From contig JAHJHI010000001.1 of assembly GCA_018824085.1 (NCBI GenBank), forward strand, positions 1-64,000: DNA of 64,000 bases, read 5' to 3'. This document shows positions 9,770-18,679 of this stretch, piece after piece. Below the pieces are notes generated by a model, which worked only from the letters and a program-made list of their open reading frames with translations, was not told the DNA's origin and searched no databases. Source of the stretch: Gammaproteobacteria bacterium. Its GTDB lineage: Bacteria; Pseudomonadota; Gammaproteobacteria; Burkholderiales; Rhodocyclaceae. The position numbers and the translations under genes were made by a program. The first letter of the stretch is position 1. Each line of letters begins with the position of its first letter.

Positions 9770-12700
9770 TTGAATTCCGCGCCTTCCGCCACGCCATTTC
9801 GCCAACGCCTGCGCCAGTGCTGCTGGCTGGCCATCACGGCACTGAGCCTGTGCCTTGCGTCGCCGGCCACCGTCCGGGCACAGCCGGACGGCGTCGCGCA
9901 GGCCGACACCCGGACAGACGCACGGCCGGCGGCGGGCACGGCCCCGAACGTCGACCAGCTGCGCGCGGAAATCGCCGAGCTGCGCGCCCTCGTTGACGGT
10001 CACCTTCCGTCGCATGTCCCGCTGTCCGCATTGTTTGAAATCGACCTGCAGGACGAGACTGCCGTCAGCCGGCGCGTGGCGACGCTCCGGGAACGCCTGG
10101 CCGCGCAGGACAGCGGGGCGCCGGACGAACTGACCGACGAAGCGGCACGATTGCGCATCGAACGCGATCGCGTGCGGCTGCAGTTCCTCAGCCTGCCGAT
10201 GGAAGGCCGCCACGCGCTGGGCGAACAGGACCGCCTGCGCCAGGAAGCGCTGGCGCTGGCCACGGAGAAGCAGGCCTCGGCCGCTGCGCTGGCCGCCAGC
10301 GAACAGGCCCGCGACTCCGCGCTGGCCGCGGCCGGTGTGGCCACGGACGACGCGCAACGTGCCACCGCCACGGAAGAGGCGCGCCTGCTGGCCCACCTCA
10401 GCGAGCTGGCGGCCCTTCGCCAGTCCTGGGCGCGCAGCAACGAAGTGCAGCTGGCGCGTGCCAGGGAACTGCTGCAACGCTACGCTGCCGTCGATGGCCG
10501 GGTCGCCCTGGCGCCTTCGCAAGCGGACGCGCTGTACGCACGGATCCGCAACGACCTGCGCAGCCTGCGCGCGGACGCCGACCTGGCGCTCGACGCGCTC
10601 GCAGCGCCATCCTCGGTCACGCCGATGGTGCCGGCTGCCACGGCGCAGGCGCAGGCACCTGAGCGCATCACCACGCTGCGCCGGCAGATCAGCCGCGAGG
10701 AAAGCGAGCTGCGGGCGCGCGAAACCGAAGAGCGCTATACGGCTGCGGAAGAGATCATGACGGCGCTGCGCATCCTGCAGGCCCGCCGCATCGCGCTGCT
10801 GCCGGCATTGTCGGCACCGTACCGCGCCAGCGTGAGCGGGTTCACCCGCGAAGGGCTGAACCGCGTGCTGAGCGAAATCGAGCACGTGCGGCTGATCGCG
10901 CGCTGGTACCCGGTGCAGCGCCTGCATCAGGCGCACGACTTCGCAGCGATGCTCAACAACGTGTTCACCGCCGGGCGCTTCGGTGTCGAACTGCTGGCGC
11001 TCGTCCTCGTGCTGGGCACGCTGCTCTTCATGCGTCGCGGCATCCGTGACTGGTCGAGCCGGCTGCGCGCCTGGCTGGCGACTCGCGTCCAGCCGCACTC
11101 GCTCATGCTGCGCGTGGACAGGCTCATGCAGATGTTCGTCGCCATCGCGCACGAACTGATCCTGGTATTCACCGTGTACGTGCTGTTCGACCTGCTGCTG
11201 CAGGAGCAGCGCGGCGCGCCGGAGCTTGCCGCATTGCGCCGTCTCGCCTACGCCTACGCCTGTTACCGCCTGGTGTTGGCCTTCATCCATCGCGTGCTGC
11301 TGACGGCGATTTCGCGCTACCGCACGGTGAACCTGGCGCTCGACCGCAAGGTGCTGCGCTCGCTGCGGCTGGTGGCGCGGCTGGTGCTCTTCATCAACGT
11401 CTACCTCATCCTCGCGCAGGCGATGCTGGGGCGCGGGGCGCTGTACGGCATCGCGCAGGACGTGGCATTCGTCGGCGCATTCCTCGTTGGCTGGCGCCTC
11501 ATCGGCAACTGGCGCAGCGAGGTGACGCAGGCCTATCTGAAGTTCTCGCCGGCCGGCCGGCTGGCAGGCCTCGTGCGCGCGAGCCAGGGCCGGACCTACG
11601 GCCTGCTGATCGCCAGCGCGGCCTTCCTGTTTGTCGCGGCACGGGGTATCTGGGTGTGGCTGTGCGACGTCGCGCTCGGGTTCGAACAGACGCGCAAGGC
11701 GCTGGCCTATCTGTTCCGTCGCCAGCTGGAACGGCAATCGAAGAACCAGGCGGCACCGGCGGCGGCAGAGACGTTGCCGCAGGCGCTGCAGGCGGCCTTC
11801 ACCGAAGATCCGACCGCGGAGGACAGCCTGCGCATCGACCACTACCCGGCGCTGGACGAGGTGCTCGCGATGGCATCAGCCCTGCGCGAAGGCGGCCACG
11901 GCGCGCTGGTCGCCCTGGCCGGCGAACGCGGCGCGGGCAAGACCTCGTGGCTGATGGCGCTGCACCGGCGTGCCGGCACCGAACTGCCCGGCACCCTGCA
12001 TGCGTTCGACACCCGGCTGTCGGGCGCCGACGCCGTCTGCCTGCAGCTGTGCACGATACTGGGGTGCGAACCGACCACCTCGCCGCAACGGCTCATCGAC
12101 GTCGTGCTGCAGCAGGCGCCGCGCATGGTGCTGCTCGATCTCGGACAGAATCTCATGCTGCGCACCGTCGGCGGACTGTCCGGCTACGCGCTGTTCATAC
12201 ACGTGGCGCAGGCAACCGTCAGCCGCGTGCTGTGGGTCGTCGCCTTTGCATACTGGCCGTTCGAGTATCTGCTGCGCACCCACCCGGATCGCGATGTCTA
12301 TGACCGGATCATCCGGTGCGAGCCCTGGTCCGAGCAGCAGATCAGCGCGCTGATCGACGCCCGGCTGGAGGCGGCGGGTTTCAGCGCCGATTACGACCAT
12401 CTGCTGCTCAATACGCCGTCGCTCGTGATGGCGCGCAGCCACACGCCGGCGCCGGGCCAGGAGGCCGAGCGCATCGCCGATCGCTATCACCGGCTGATCT
12501 GGGACTACGCGGATGGCAATCCGCGCATTGCGCTGCATTTCTTCCGGCTCTCGCTGTCCGTGGCGGGCGAGGGGCGTGTCAGCGTGCGTCTGTTTCCGAT
12601 TCCGGCCGGCAATGCGCTGGAAGGCTTCGAACTGCGTACGCGTTTCGTGCTGTCATGTGTCGTCCAGCACGAGAATCTCACCGACGAGGAAGCCGCTGAG

Positions 12701-12859
12701 TCCTTGCGCTTTCCGCTCGCCGAGTGCACCCGTGCGCTGCAGTTGTTGCAGCAGCAGGGGTTTCTGAGCCGGGAGGCCGACCTGCGCTATCGCGTCACCA
12801 GCCACTGGAACCGTGCGGTGCTGCGCTTTCTGCAACGCAAGAGGCTGCTGGCCGTATGA
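9770..12859 (+). CDS. Large membrane protein: signal peptide, periplasmic coiled-coil region, multiple TM helices and C-terminal P-loop ATPase domain
   Basis: N-term WLAITALSLCLASPATVRAQ; Ala/Glu/Arg-rich heptad-like region; TM stretches (LLALVLVLGTLLFM, LILVFTVYVLFDLLL, LLIASAAFLFVAARGIWVWL); Walker A LVALAGERGAGKTSW; Walker B-like RMVLLDLG; TTG start. Confidence 0.7.
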   Translation: MNSAPSATPFRQRLRQCCWLAITALSLCLASPATVRAQPDGVAQADTRTDARPAAGTAPNVDQLRAEIAELRALVDGHLPSHVPLSALFEIDLQDETAVSRRVATLRERLAAQDSGAPDELTDEAARLRIERDRVRLQFLSLPMEGRHALGEQDRLRQEALALATEKQASAAALAASEQARDSALAAAGVATDDAQRATATEEARLLAHLSELAALRQSWARSNEVQLARARELLQRYAAVDGRVALAPSQADALYARIRNDLRSLRADADLALDALAAPSSVTPMVPAATAQAQAPERITTLRRQISREESELRARETEERYTAAEEIMTALRILQARRIALLPALSAPYRASVSGFTREGLNRVLSEIEHVRLIARWYPVQRLHQAHDFAAMLNNVFTAGRFGVELLALVLVLGTLLFMRRGIRDWSSRLRAWLATRVQPHSLMLRVDRLMQMFVAIAHELILVFTVYVLFDLLLQEQRGAPELAALRRLAYAYACYRLVLAFIHRVLLTAISRYRTVNLALDRKVLRSLRLVARLVLFINVYLILAQAMLGRGALYGIAQDVAFVGAFLVGWRLIGNWRSEVTQAYLKFSPAGRLAGLVRASQGRTYGLLIASAAFLFVAARGIWVWLCDVALGFEQTRKALAYLFRRQLERQSKNQAAPAAAETLPQALQAAFTEDPTAEDSLRIDHYPALDEVLAMASALREGGHGALVALAGERGAGKTSWLMALHRRAGTELPGTLHAFDTRLSGADAVCLQLCTILGCEPTTSPQRLIDVVLQQAPRMVLLDLGQNLMLRTVGGLSGYALFIHVAQATVSRVLWVVAFAYWPFEYLLRTHPDRDVYDRIIRCEPWSEQQISALIDARLEAAGFSADYDHLLLNTPSLVMARSHTPAPGQEAERIADRYHRLIWDYADGNPRIALHFFRLSLSVAGEGRVSVRLFPIPAGNALEGFELRTRFVLSCVVQHENLTDEEAAESLRFPLAECTRALQLLQQQGFLSREADLRYRVTSHWNRAVLRFLQRKRLLAV

Positions 12860-12892
12860 GGCAGGGACGATTCATCGAGAGGAGGGCGCGCC

Positions 12893-13729
12893 GTGAGTGA
12901 TGCTGTCGAGGTGCTGAAATTCCTCCGTCCGGGCGGCCTGCCCACGGCACTGGTGATTTTCGTCGTGGGCTGGTTTCTGGTGCAGGTGCTGCGCAAGGGC
13001 GGCGAACAGCTGGGCGACCGCATGGTGGACCGGCGACTCGCGATCAACCAGGTCGTCACCTTCCTGCGCTTCGCGATCTACATCGCCGCGTTCGCGGCGG
13101 CCGTGCCGGTGGTTTTCGCGCTGACCGACGAAATGATGATTGCACTCGGCGGCACCGTTGCGGTCACCGTCGGGTTCGCGCTCAAGGACCTTGCGGCGTC
13201 CATCATCGCCGGCATCACGCTGCTGGTCGACAAGCCGTTCCAGGTCGGTGACCGGGTGAGCTTTGACGGCCATTACGGCGAAGTCGTGGCGATCGGCCTG
13301 CGTTCGGTCCGGCTGGTCACCCTCGACGACAATCTCATCACCATCCCGAACAACAAGTTCCTGAACGACAGTGTGTCCAGCGGCAATGCGGGCGAACTGA
13401 ACATGCTCATTCAGCAGGATTTCTTCATCGGCATCGATCAGGATCTCGAGACCGCAAAACGCATCGTCGAAGAGGCGCTGACCTCATGCCCGTATGCCTA
13501 TCTTGCCAAGCCGTGGACGGTGCTGGTCAATGAGGTCATACAGGATCAGTATTTCGCGCTGCGCCTGCGCGCCAAGGTCTACGTCATGGATATTCGATAC
13601 GAAAAGATGCTCGAATCCGATGTCACCCAGCGGATTGTCAGCGGCTTCGCGTCCGCCGGCATCCAGCGCCCCGCCATCCTCTATCGCAATGCGCCGATGG
13701 CCGCCGGCGAAGCAGGGGAGGCGTGCTGA
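12893..13729 (+). CDS. MscS-family mechanosensitive channel (GTG start)
   Basis: GGTVAVTVGFALKDLAASIIAGITLLVDKPFQVGDRVSFDGHYGEVVAIGLRSVRLVTLDDNLITIPNNKF. Confidence 0.9.
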   Translation: MSDAVEVLKFLRPGGLPTALVIFVVGWFLVQVLRKGGEQLGDRMVDRRLAINQVVTFLRFAIYIAAFAAAVPVVFALTDEMMIALGGTVAVTVGFALKDLAASIIAGITLLVDKPFQVGDRVSFDGHYGEVVAIGLRSVRLVTLDDNLITIPNNKFLNDSVSSGNAGELNMLIQQDFFIGIDQDLETAKRIVEEALTSCPYAYLAKPWTVLVNEVIQDQYFALRLRAKVYVMDIRYEKMLESDVTQRIVSGFASAGIQRPAILYRNAPMAAGEAGEAC

Positions 13730-14760
13730 TGCCGGTTCCCGCTTCCGCACCGCGTTCGCGCCTGTTCATGCAGCACCACAGCACGCCGGAACGGGTGCTG
13801 CTGGTGCGCTGCGCGATGCTTTTCGTGCTGGTGTCCACGGTGCTGGCGATATTCTGGTTCGACCGCGACGGGCTGCGCGACCACACCGACGGTCACATCA
13901 GTTTCAGCGACGTGGCCTACTTCACCGCGGTCACGATTTCCACGGTCGGTTATGGCGACATCGTGCCGGTGTCGGACCGGGCGCGCCTGGTCGATGCCGT
14001 GCTCGTGACGCCACTTCGGCTGGTGATCTGGCTGATATTCCTGGGCACGGCCTATGAGCTCGTGCTGCAACACTGGCTGGAGAACTGGCGCATGAGAAGA
14101 CTGCACGACAAACTGGATCAGCACATCATCATTTGCGGCTATGGCCACGGCGGCCAGAGTGCCGCCCGCGAGGCGGTTGCACGCGGCATGGACCCGCGCC
14201 AGATCATCGTCATCGACCGCAACGGCGGTCTGCTGTCGCAGGCGTGCGAAGACGGCTTCGTGGGGCTGCACGGCGACGCGACGCGCGAACAGGATCTCAG
14301 CGCCGCGTGCGCGACGCGGGCGAAGTCCATCATCATCTGCCTCGGTCATGACGACGCCACCGTGCTGTGCGTGCTGACGCTGCGACAACTCAACTCGAAG
14401 GCACGCGTCATCTGTTCGATCAGCGAGGAAGAGAACATCAAGCTGGTGCGCCAGGCCGGCGCCGACGCCATCATCGCGCCATCCATCGTCGGCGGCTACC
14501 TGATGGCCGATTCGATCGACTCCCAGTTCGTTGCCGATTACATCAGCGACCTCATGTGCTCGGAAGGGCGCGTGCGCCTGTGGGAACGCGTGGCGCGCGC
14601 CGACGAAGTCGGACGCCCGATGCGCGACCTGAGCCCGGAAATGGTGGTCCGCCTGCATCGGGGCGACGAGAAGATCGGTTTCTGGGAAGGCGACCGTTCC
14701 ATCATCCGCGCCGGCGACATCCTGCTGACGATCCAGCCCAACCCGCCCGGCGACGGCTGA
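13729..14760 (+). CDS. Ion-channel/TrkA-N (RCK) domain potassium channel
   Basis: Selectivity filter TISTVGYGDIVP; RCK segment HIIICGYGHGGQSAAREAVARG; ATG overlaps the MscS stop (TGATG). Confidence 0.9.
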   Translation: MPVPASAPRSRLFMQHHSTPERVLLVRCAMLFVLVSTVLAIFWFDRDGLRDHTDGHISFSDVAYFTAVTISTVGYGDIVPVSDRARLVDAVLVTPLRLVIWLIFLGTAYELVLQHWLENWRMRRLHDKLDQHIIICGYGHGGQSAAREAVARGMDPRQIIVIDRNGGLLSQACEDGFVGLHGDATREQDLSAACATRAKSIIICLGHDDATVLCVLTLRQLNSKARVICSISEEENIKLVRQAGADAIIAPSIVGGYLMADSIDSQFVADYISDLMCSEGRVRLWERVARADEVGRPMRDLSPEMVVRLHRGDEKIGFWEGDRSIIRAGDILLTIQPNPPGDG

Positions 14761-14782
14761 TCCCCGGTTGCGCGGCCGGCAG

Positions 14783-15409
14783 TCAGACACCGGCCGCCGG
14801 CAGCACGGCGTTGTGCGGGCGCGTGACGAGCGCGCCGCGCCAACCGGCGGCCTGCGCGCCAACCGTGTCCCACAGGTGACAGGCGACCAGACACAGCTGT
14901 GAGGTGTCGACGCGCAGCGCATTTGCCACGACAGCGTAGGTCTCGGGTGCCGGCTTGAATCGGCGTACCGTTTCAACGCTGAACGCGCACTCGAAGAATC
15001 CGTCGATCCCGGCACGCTCCAGCGGCGTCGGCGACGACGCCTGCGCCGAATTCGTCAGCGTCGCGAGCCTGAAGCCGGCGTCGCGCAGACGCACGAGAGC
15101 CGGTACGACGTCGGGGTGCGCCGGCATCGCACCCATCCGCATCCTCATGTCGTCGACGTCCGCGTCGGAGACGGTGGCACCGTGGATGTCCGCCACCATG
15201 CGCAGCGTTCCCGCCGCCAGTTCGCCGAACGGCGTGTACAGCCCTGACAGGGTCAGCGTCTGCGAATAGAGGATCAGTTGCGCAAACCATTCCCGCAGAA
15301 CGAGCCGGTCACCGAAGACGCGATCGAACAAGGGCTCCAGCGTCGTGAGGTCGAGCAGCGTTTCGTTCACATCGAAGACGATGATCGAAACGGGCGTGTC
15401 ATGGAACAT
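14783..15409 (-). CDS. (S)-2-haloacid dehalogenase-type HAD hydrolase
   Basis: IIVFDVNETLLDL...LATLTNSAQASSPTPLERAGIDGFFECAFSVETVRRFKPAPETY. Confidence 0.85.
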   Translation of the reverse strand: MFHDTPVSIIVFDVNETLLDLTTLEPLFDRVFGDRLVLREWFAQLILYSQTLTLSGLYTPFGELAAGTLRMVADIHGATVSDADVDDMRMRMGAMPAHPDVVPALVRLRDAGFRLATLTNSAQASSPTPLERAGIDGFFECAFSVETVRRFKPAPETYAVVANALRVDTSQLCLVACHLWDTVGAQAAGWRGALVTRPHNAVLPAAGV

Positions 15410-15461
15410 GGGTCATCCTTTCGAACAACATCGTTAGCTCGAATGTCCTGCCTCTTTGGTA

Positions 15462-15487
15462 GTTCTGAAAACAGTAATTTTCAGAAC
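15462..15487. promoter_or_regulatory. Perfect inverted repeat, candidate operator upstream of HAD dehalogenase
   Basis: GTTCTGAAAA-CAGTAA-TTTTCAGAAC (10-bp arms, 6-nt spacer). Confidence 0.5.
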
Positions 15488-15508
15488 AAAAGAAACATGG
15501 GCTGAACG

Positions 15509-15526
15509 AGCCGGCCCGGGCCGGCT
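15509..15526. repeat. 18-bp perfect palindrome downstream of mrpG
   Basis: AGCCGGCCCGGGCCGGCT. Confidence 0.4.
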
Positions 15527-15532
15527 GCGCAT

Positions 15533-15937
15533 TCACGCCGCCGGTTTCCCTTTCGATCGCACGGGCTTCGCCTTCTTCCTGGGCGAATCGCCGCCTGTCG
15601 TCGTCCGGCGCGCCACGTCCGGGTGACCGGCACCGGACGGCACCTTCAGGTGCAGCGCGGCCTTGGACAGCAGATTGGCCGACACCGGCGCCGTGATGAA
15701 CAGGAACATCGTGATCAGCAACTCGTGGATGCCGTAGCGTCCGTGCGCAACGCCATGGATCATGCTGGCGATGAGGATGCCACCCACGCCGAGCGTCGTC
15801 GCCTTGGTCGGCGCATGCAGCCGCTGGAAGAAATCGCGGAAGCGCACCATGCCGATCGCGCCGACCAGCGTGAAGAAGGCGCCGACCAGCAACATGATGG
15901 AAACGATGATTTCAACCGCCGAATTGACCGTGTCCAT
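15533..15937 (-). CDS. mrpG: Na+/H+ antiporter subunit G
   Basis: IIVSIMLLVGAFFTLVGAIGMVRFRDFFQRLHAPTKATTLG, MnhG/MrpG pattern. Confidence 0.9.
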   Translation of the reverse strand: MDTVNSAVEIIVSIMLLVGAFFTLVGAIGMVRFRDFFQRLHAPTKATTLGVGGILIASMIHGVAHGRYGIHELLITMFLFITAPVSANLLSKAALHLKVPSGAGHPDVARRTTTGGDSPRKKAKPVRSKGKPAA

Positions 15938-15946
15938 GTCAGGCCC

Positions 15947-16216
15947 TCACTCGATCACGTCGCCGCGCGTCAGATAGCGCGCCAGCGCCACCGTCGACAC
16001 GAAACCCAGCATCGCCACGATCAGTGCCGCCTCGAACAGCAGCTCGGTGCCAAGACGCATGCCGAGCACGATGACCAGCGCGACCACATTCACGTACAGC
16101 GTATCGATGGCGAGCAGTCGATCCGGAATCTCCGGGCCGCGCAGCAGGCGCAGGCCGCACAGCAGCATGGCGACCGTGATGGCGCCCGTCGCGATGTCCA
16201 GTGCCAGCGGAATCAT
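15947..16216 (-). CDS. mrpF: Na+/H+ antiporter subunit F
   Basis: LRLLRGPEIPDRLLAIDTLYVNVVALVIVLG; start at 16216. Confidence 0.88.
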   Translation of the reverse strand: MIPLALDIATGAITVAMLLCGLRLLRGPEIPDRLLAIDTLYVNVVALVIVLGMRLGTELLFEAALIVAMLGFVSTVALARYLTRGDVIE

Positions 16217-16725
16217 CCGAATATCTCCTTCAGCGGTTGTTCGTAACGGGCTTTGATGTCGCGCGCCATCGCGGCCGGATCGTCGCAATCGAGCGCGTGC
16301 ACCATGATCCGGCGCCGCTCCTGATCGACGACGCAGGACACCGTTCCGGGCGTCATCGTGATGATGCTCGCGAGCAAGGCAATACCGTTCTCGTGCGTGA
16401 TGTCCAGCGCCACCGGCACCCAGGCCGGTGTCGGCGAACGCAACGGATTCAGCACGATTTTCGCCACCGTCAGGTTGGATACGACGATGTCCCACAGCAC
16501 GATGCGCAGCAGCCGGATGACGGCGCCCACCGATTGCAGCTTCGCGCCGTTGCCAATGAAACCCGCCGTCACACGCGGCACGACGAGCGCCAGCACGCAG
16601 GCGGCCAGCAGATCCGCCGGCGCGACCGAGCGCTGCAGCAGCAGCCAGCTGCCGGCGAGTATCAGCGACAGCACGGGATGCGCCAGCCAGAGCCGGCCGG
16701 TCTTGTGTTCAACCATGGACATCAA
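16213..16725 (-). CDS. mrpE: Na+/H+ antiporter subunit E
   Basis: VLNPLRSPTPAWVPVALDITHENGIALLASIITMTPGTVS. Confidence 0.9.
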   Translation of the reverse strand: MMSMVEHKTGRLWLAHPVLSLILAGSWLLLQRSVAPADLLAACVLALVVPRVTAGFIGNGAKLQSVGAVIRLLRIVLWDIVVSNLTVAKIVLNPLRSPTPAWVPVALDITHENGIALLASIITMTPGTVSCVVDQERRRIMVHALDCDDPAAMARDIKARYEQPLKEIFG

Positions 16726-18341
16726 TGCCCTCCTTCGTCACTGTCCGTCGCCGGGCGCGGAAAAACATAAGGTTGCGTCGTGCGCACGCCCTCCCCGCCC
16801 AGCACGGCGCGCGCATACGCATCGCGGTCCGCAAGCTGTTCGGCCGCGGCGTCCGTGTATCGCTTGAGCGGGCCGGCCAGCACGCTCATCGCAACACCGG
16901 CCGCCAGCAGCGACAGCGTTGCGGCCAGCAGCCGCGGGCTTGCCCCCGCGGCGTTGCCGGTTCCCGCGAGCTCCGGACGCACGCTCCAGAACAGCAGGCT
17001 GCCCGCGCGCGCCAGTCCGATCAATGTGAGGAAACCGACGCTGAGCACCACGGTCCAGATCCACGCTTGCGCGGCGTGGCCGCTGGACGCCTGCAGCACC
17101 ATGAGTTTGCCGATGAAGCCCGGCAGTGGCGGCAGGCCGGCAGAGGACGCCGCCGCGAGCAGCAGCATCAGACCGAGCAGCACCGGCTGCGCCACCGGCG
17201 CGCCCGGCTCGAGCCGGTCGGCCGCGTCGCCGCGCTGTGCGGCCACCAGTTCCACCAGCAGGAACAGCGCGGCGATCACCAGCGTGCTGTGCGCCATGTA
17301 ATAGAAGGCCGCAGACCAGGCGAGCGTCGTGAACAATCCGATCGCCGCCAGTATGGTGCCGACCGACGCCACCGTCAGATAGGCCACCAGACGCGGCAGC
17401 GTGTTCGCCGCCAGCACGCCGAACACCGCGAACACGCCGGTCGCCAGTGCCAGCGGCAACAGCCAGGGCTCGACCACGAGCGCCGCCGCGCCGGCCGCGT
17501 CGCCGAAAATGACGCCGTGCACGCGCACGATGCTGTAGACGCCCACCTTGGTCATGATCGCGAACAGCGCGGCCACCGGCGCGCTCGCCGCGGCATAGGT
17601 CGCCGGCAGCCACAGGCAGAGCGGCAGCAGCGCCGCCTTGACGCCGAACACGACCAGCAGGATGAGCGCAGCCGCCTTCAGCACCACCGCGTCGTCGCCC
17701 GTCACCCGCGGCACGCGCTGTGCGAGATCCGCCATGTTCAGCGTGCCGACGGTGGCGTAGATCAGCGCCACGCCGATGAGGAACAGCGCCGACGCAGCGA
17801 GATTGATCGCCACGTACTGCACGCCGACCCGGAAACGTTCGCGCCCCTGCCCGTGCGCCAGCAGCACGTAGGAGGCGATCAGCAGGATTTCAAAGAAAAC
17901 GAACAGGTTGAACAGGTCGCCGGTGACGAAAGCGCCGTTCAGCCCCATGAGCTGGAACTGGAACAGCGCATGGAAATGCCGGCCGTGGCTGTCCCAGCCG
18001 CCGCTCGCATAGAGCAGCACCGGCAGCGCAATGGCCTGTGTCAGCAGCAGCATCAGCGCCGACAGGCGGTCGACCACCAGCACGATGCCGAACGGCGCCG
18101 GCCAGTCGCCGACCCGATAGACGCGCAGCACGTCGGCGTTGGCGTCGAGTGCCAGCTTGAGCACGATCAGCCCGCCGATCGCCGCCGACGCGAGCGCGAT
18201 GCGGCGGCGCAGCCGCAGCGATTCGTTCCGGTCGCCGACGAGCAGCAGCACCATCGCGGTGAACGCCGGCAACAGCACCGGCAGCACGGCGAGATGCGGC
18301 TGGATGACCCGCATCAGCAGTTCGACGAAACCGGAGTTCAT
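16722..18341 (-). CDS. mrpD: Na+/H+ antiporter subunit D
   Basis: Multi-TM proton-translocating subunit; FVTGDLFNLFVFFEILLIASYVLL. Confidence 0.9.
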   Translation of the reverse strand: MNSGFVELLMRVIQPHLAVLPVLLPAFTAMVLLLVGDRNESLRLRRRIALASAAIGGLIVLKLALDANADVLRVYRVGDWPAPFGIVLVVDRLSALMLLLTQAIALPVLLYASGGWDSHGRHFHALFQFQLMGLNGAFVTGDLFNLFVFFEILLIASYVLLAHGQGRERFRVGVQYVAINLAASALFLIGVALIYATVGTLNMADLAQRVPRVTGDDAVVLKAAALILLVVFGVKAALLPLCLWLPATYAAASAPVAALFAIMTKVGVYSIVRVHGVIFGDAAGAAALVVEPWLLPLALATGVFAVFGVLAANTLPRLVAYLTVASVGTILAAIGLFTTLAWSAAFYYMAHSTLVIAALFLLVELVAAQRGDAADRLEPGAPVAQPVLLGLMLLLAAASSAGLPPLPGFIGKLMVLQASSGHAAQAWIWTVVLSVGFLTLIGLARAGSLLFWSVRPELAGTGNAAGASPRLLAATLSLLAAGVAMSVLAGPLKRYTDAAAEQLADRDAYARAVLGGEGVRTTQPYVFPRPATDSDEGGH

Positions 18342-18679
18342 GCGCCGGGCTCCCGGCCGTCAACGTGGTCGGTGCCGGATTCCGCCCGACTGCGCAACGC
18401 CAGCTCGATGACGAAACCGGTGGTCGCGAAACCGATGACGATGGCGGTCAGCACCAGCGCCTGCGGCAGCGGATCGGCCACCACGTCGCCGGTGCCGAGA
18501 ATGGGCTGTGCGTCGCTCCACAAGCGGCCCATCGTGAAGATGAACACATTGACCGCGTAGCCGATCAGCGTCAGCCCGAGCACCACCGGAAAACTGCGCC
18601 CGCGCAGCATCAGATACACACCGCAGGCGGTGACCCAGCCGATGCCGCTGGCCACGAGAAACTCCATGCTGACTGTCAT
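18338..18679 (-). CDS. mrpC: Na+/H+ antiporter subunit C
   Basis: ACGVYLMLRGRSFPVVLGLTLIGYAVNVFIFTMGRL. Confidence 0.9.
   Translation of the reverse strand: MTVSMEFLVASGIGWVTACGVYLMLRGRSFPVVLGLTLIGYAVNVFIFTMGRLWSDAQPILGTGDVVADPLPQALVLTAIVIGFATTGFVIELALRSRAESGTDHVDGREPGA

Noticed and set aside
8858-11842. 994-aa minus-strand ORF opposite the dioxygenase and ATPase genes
   Set aside because: Low-complexity Arg/His/Gln/Ala-rich translation antisense to well-supported genes; a typical high-GC shadow ORF.
16725-18560. 611-aa plus-strand ORF opposite mrpD/mrpC
   Set aside because: Gln/Arg/His-rich antisense frame of membrane protein genes; no domain signal.
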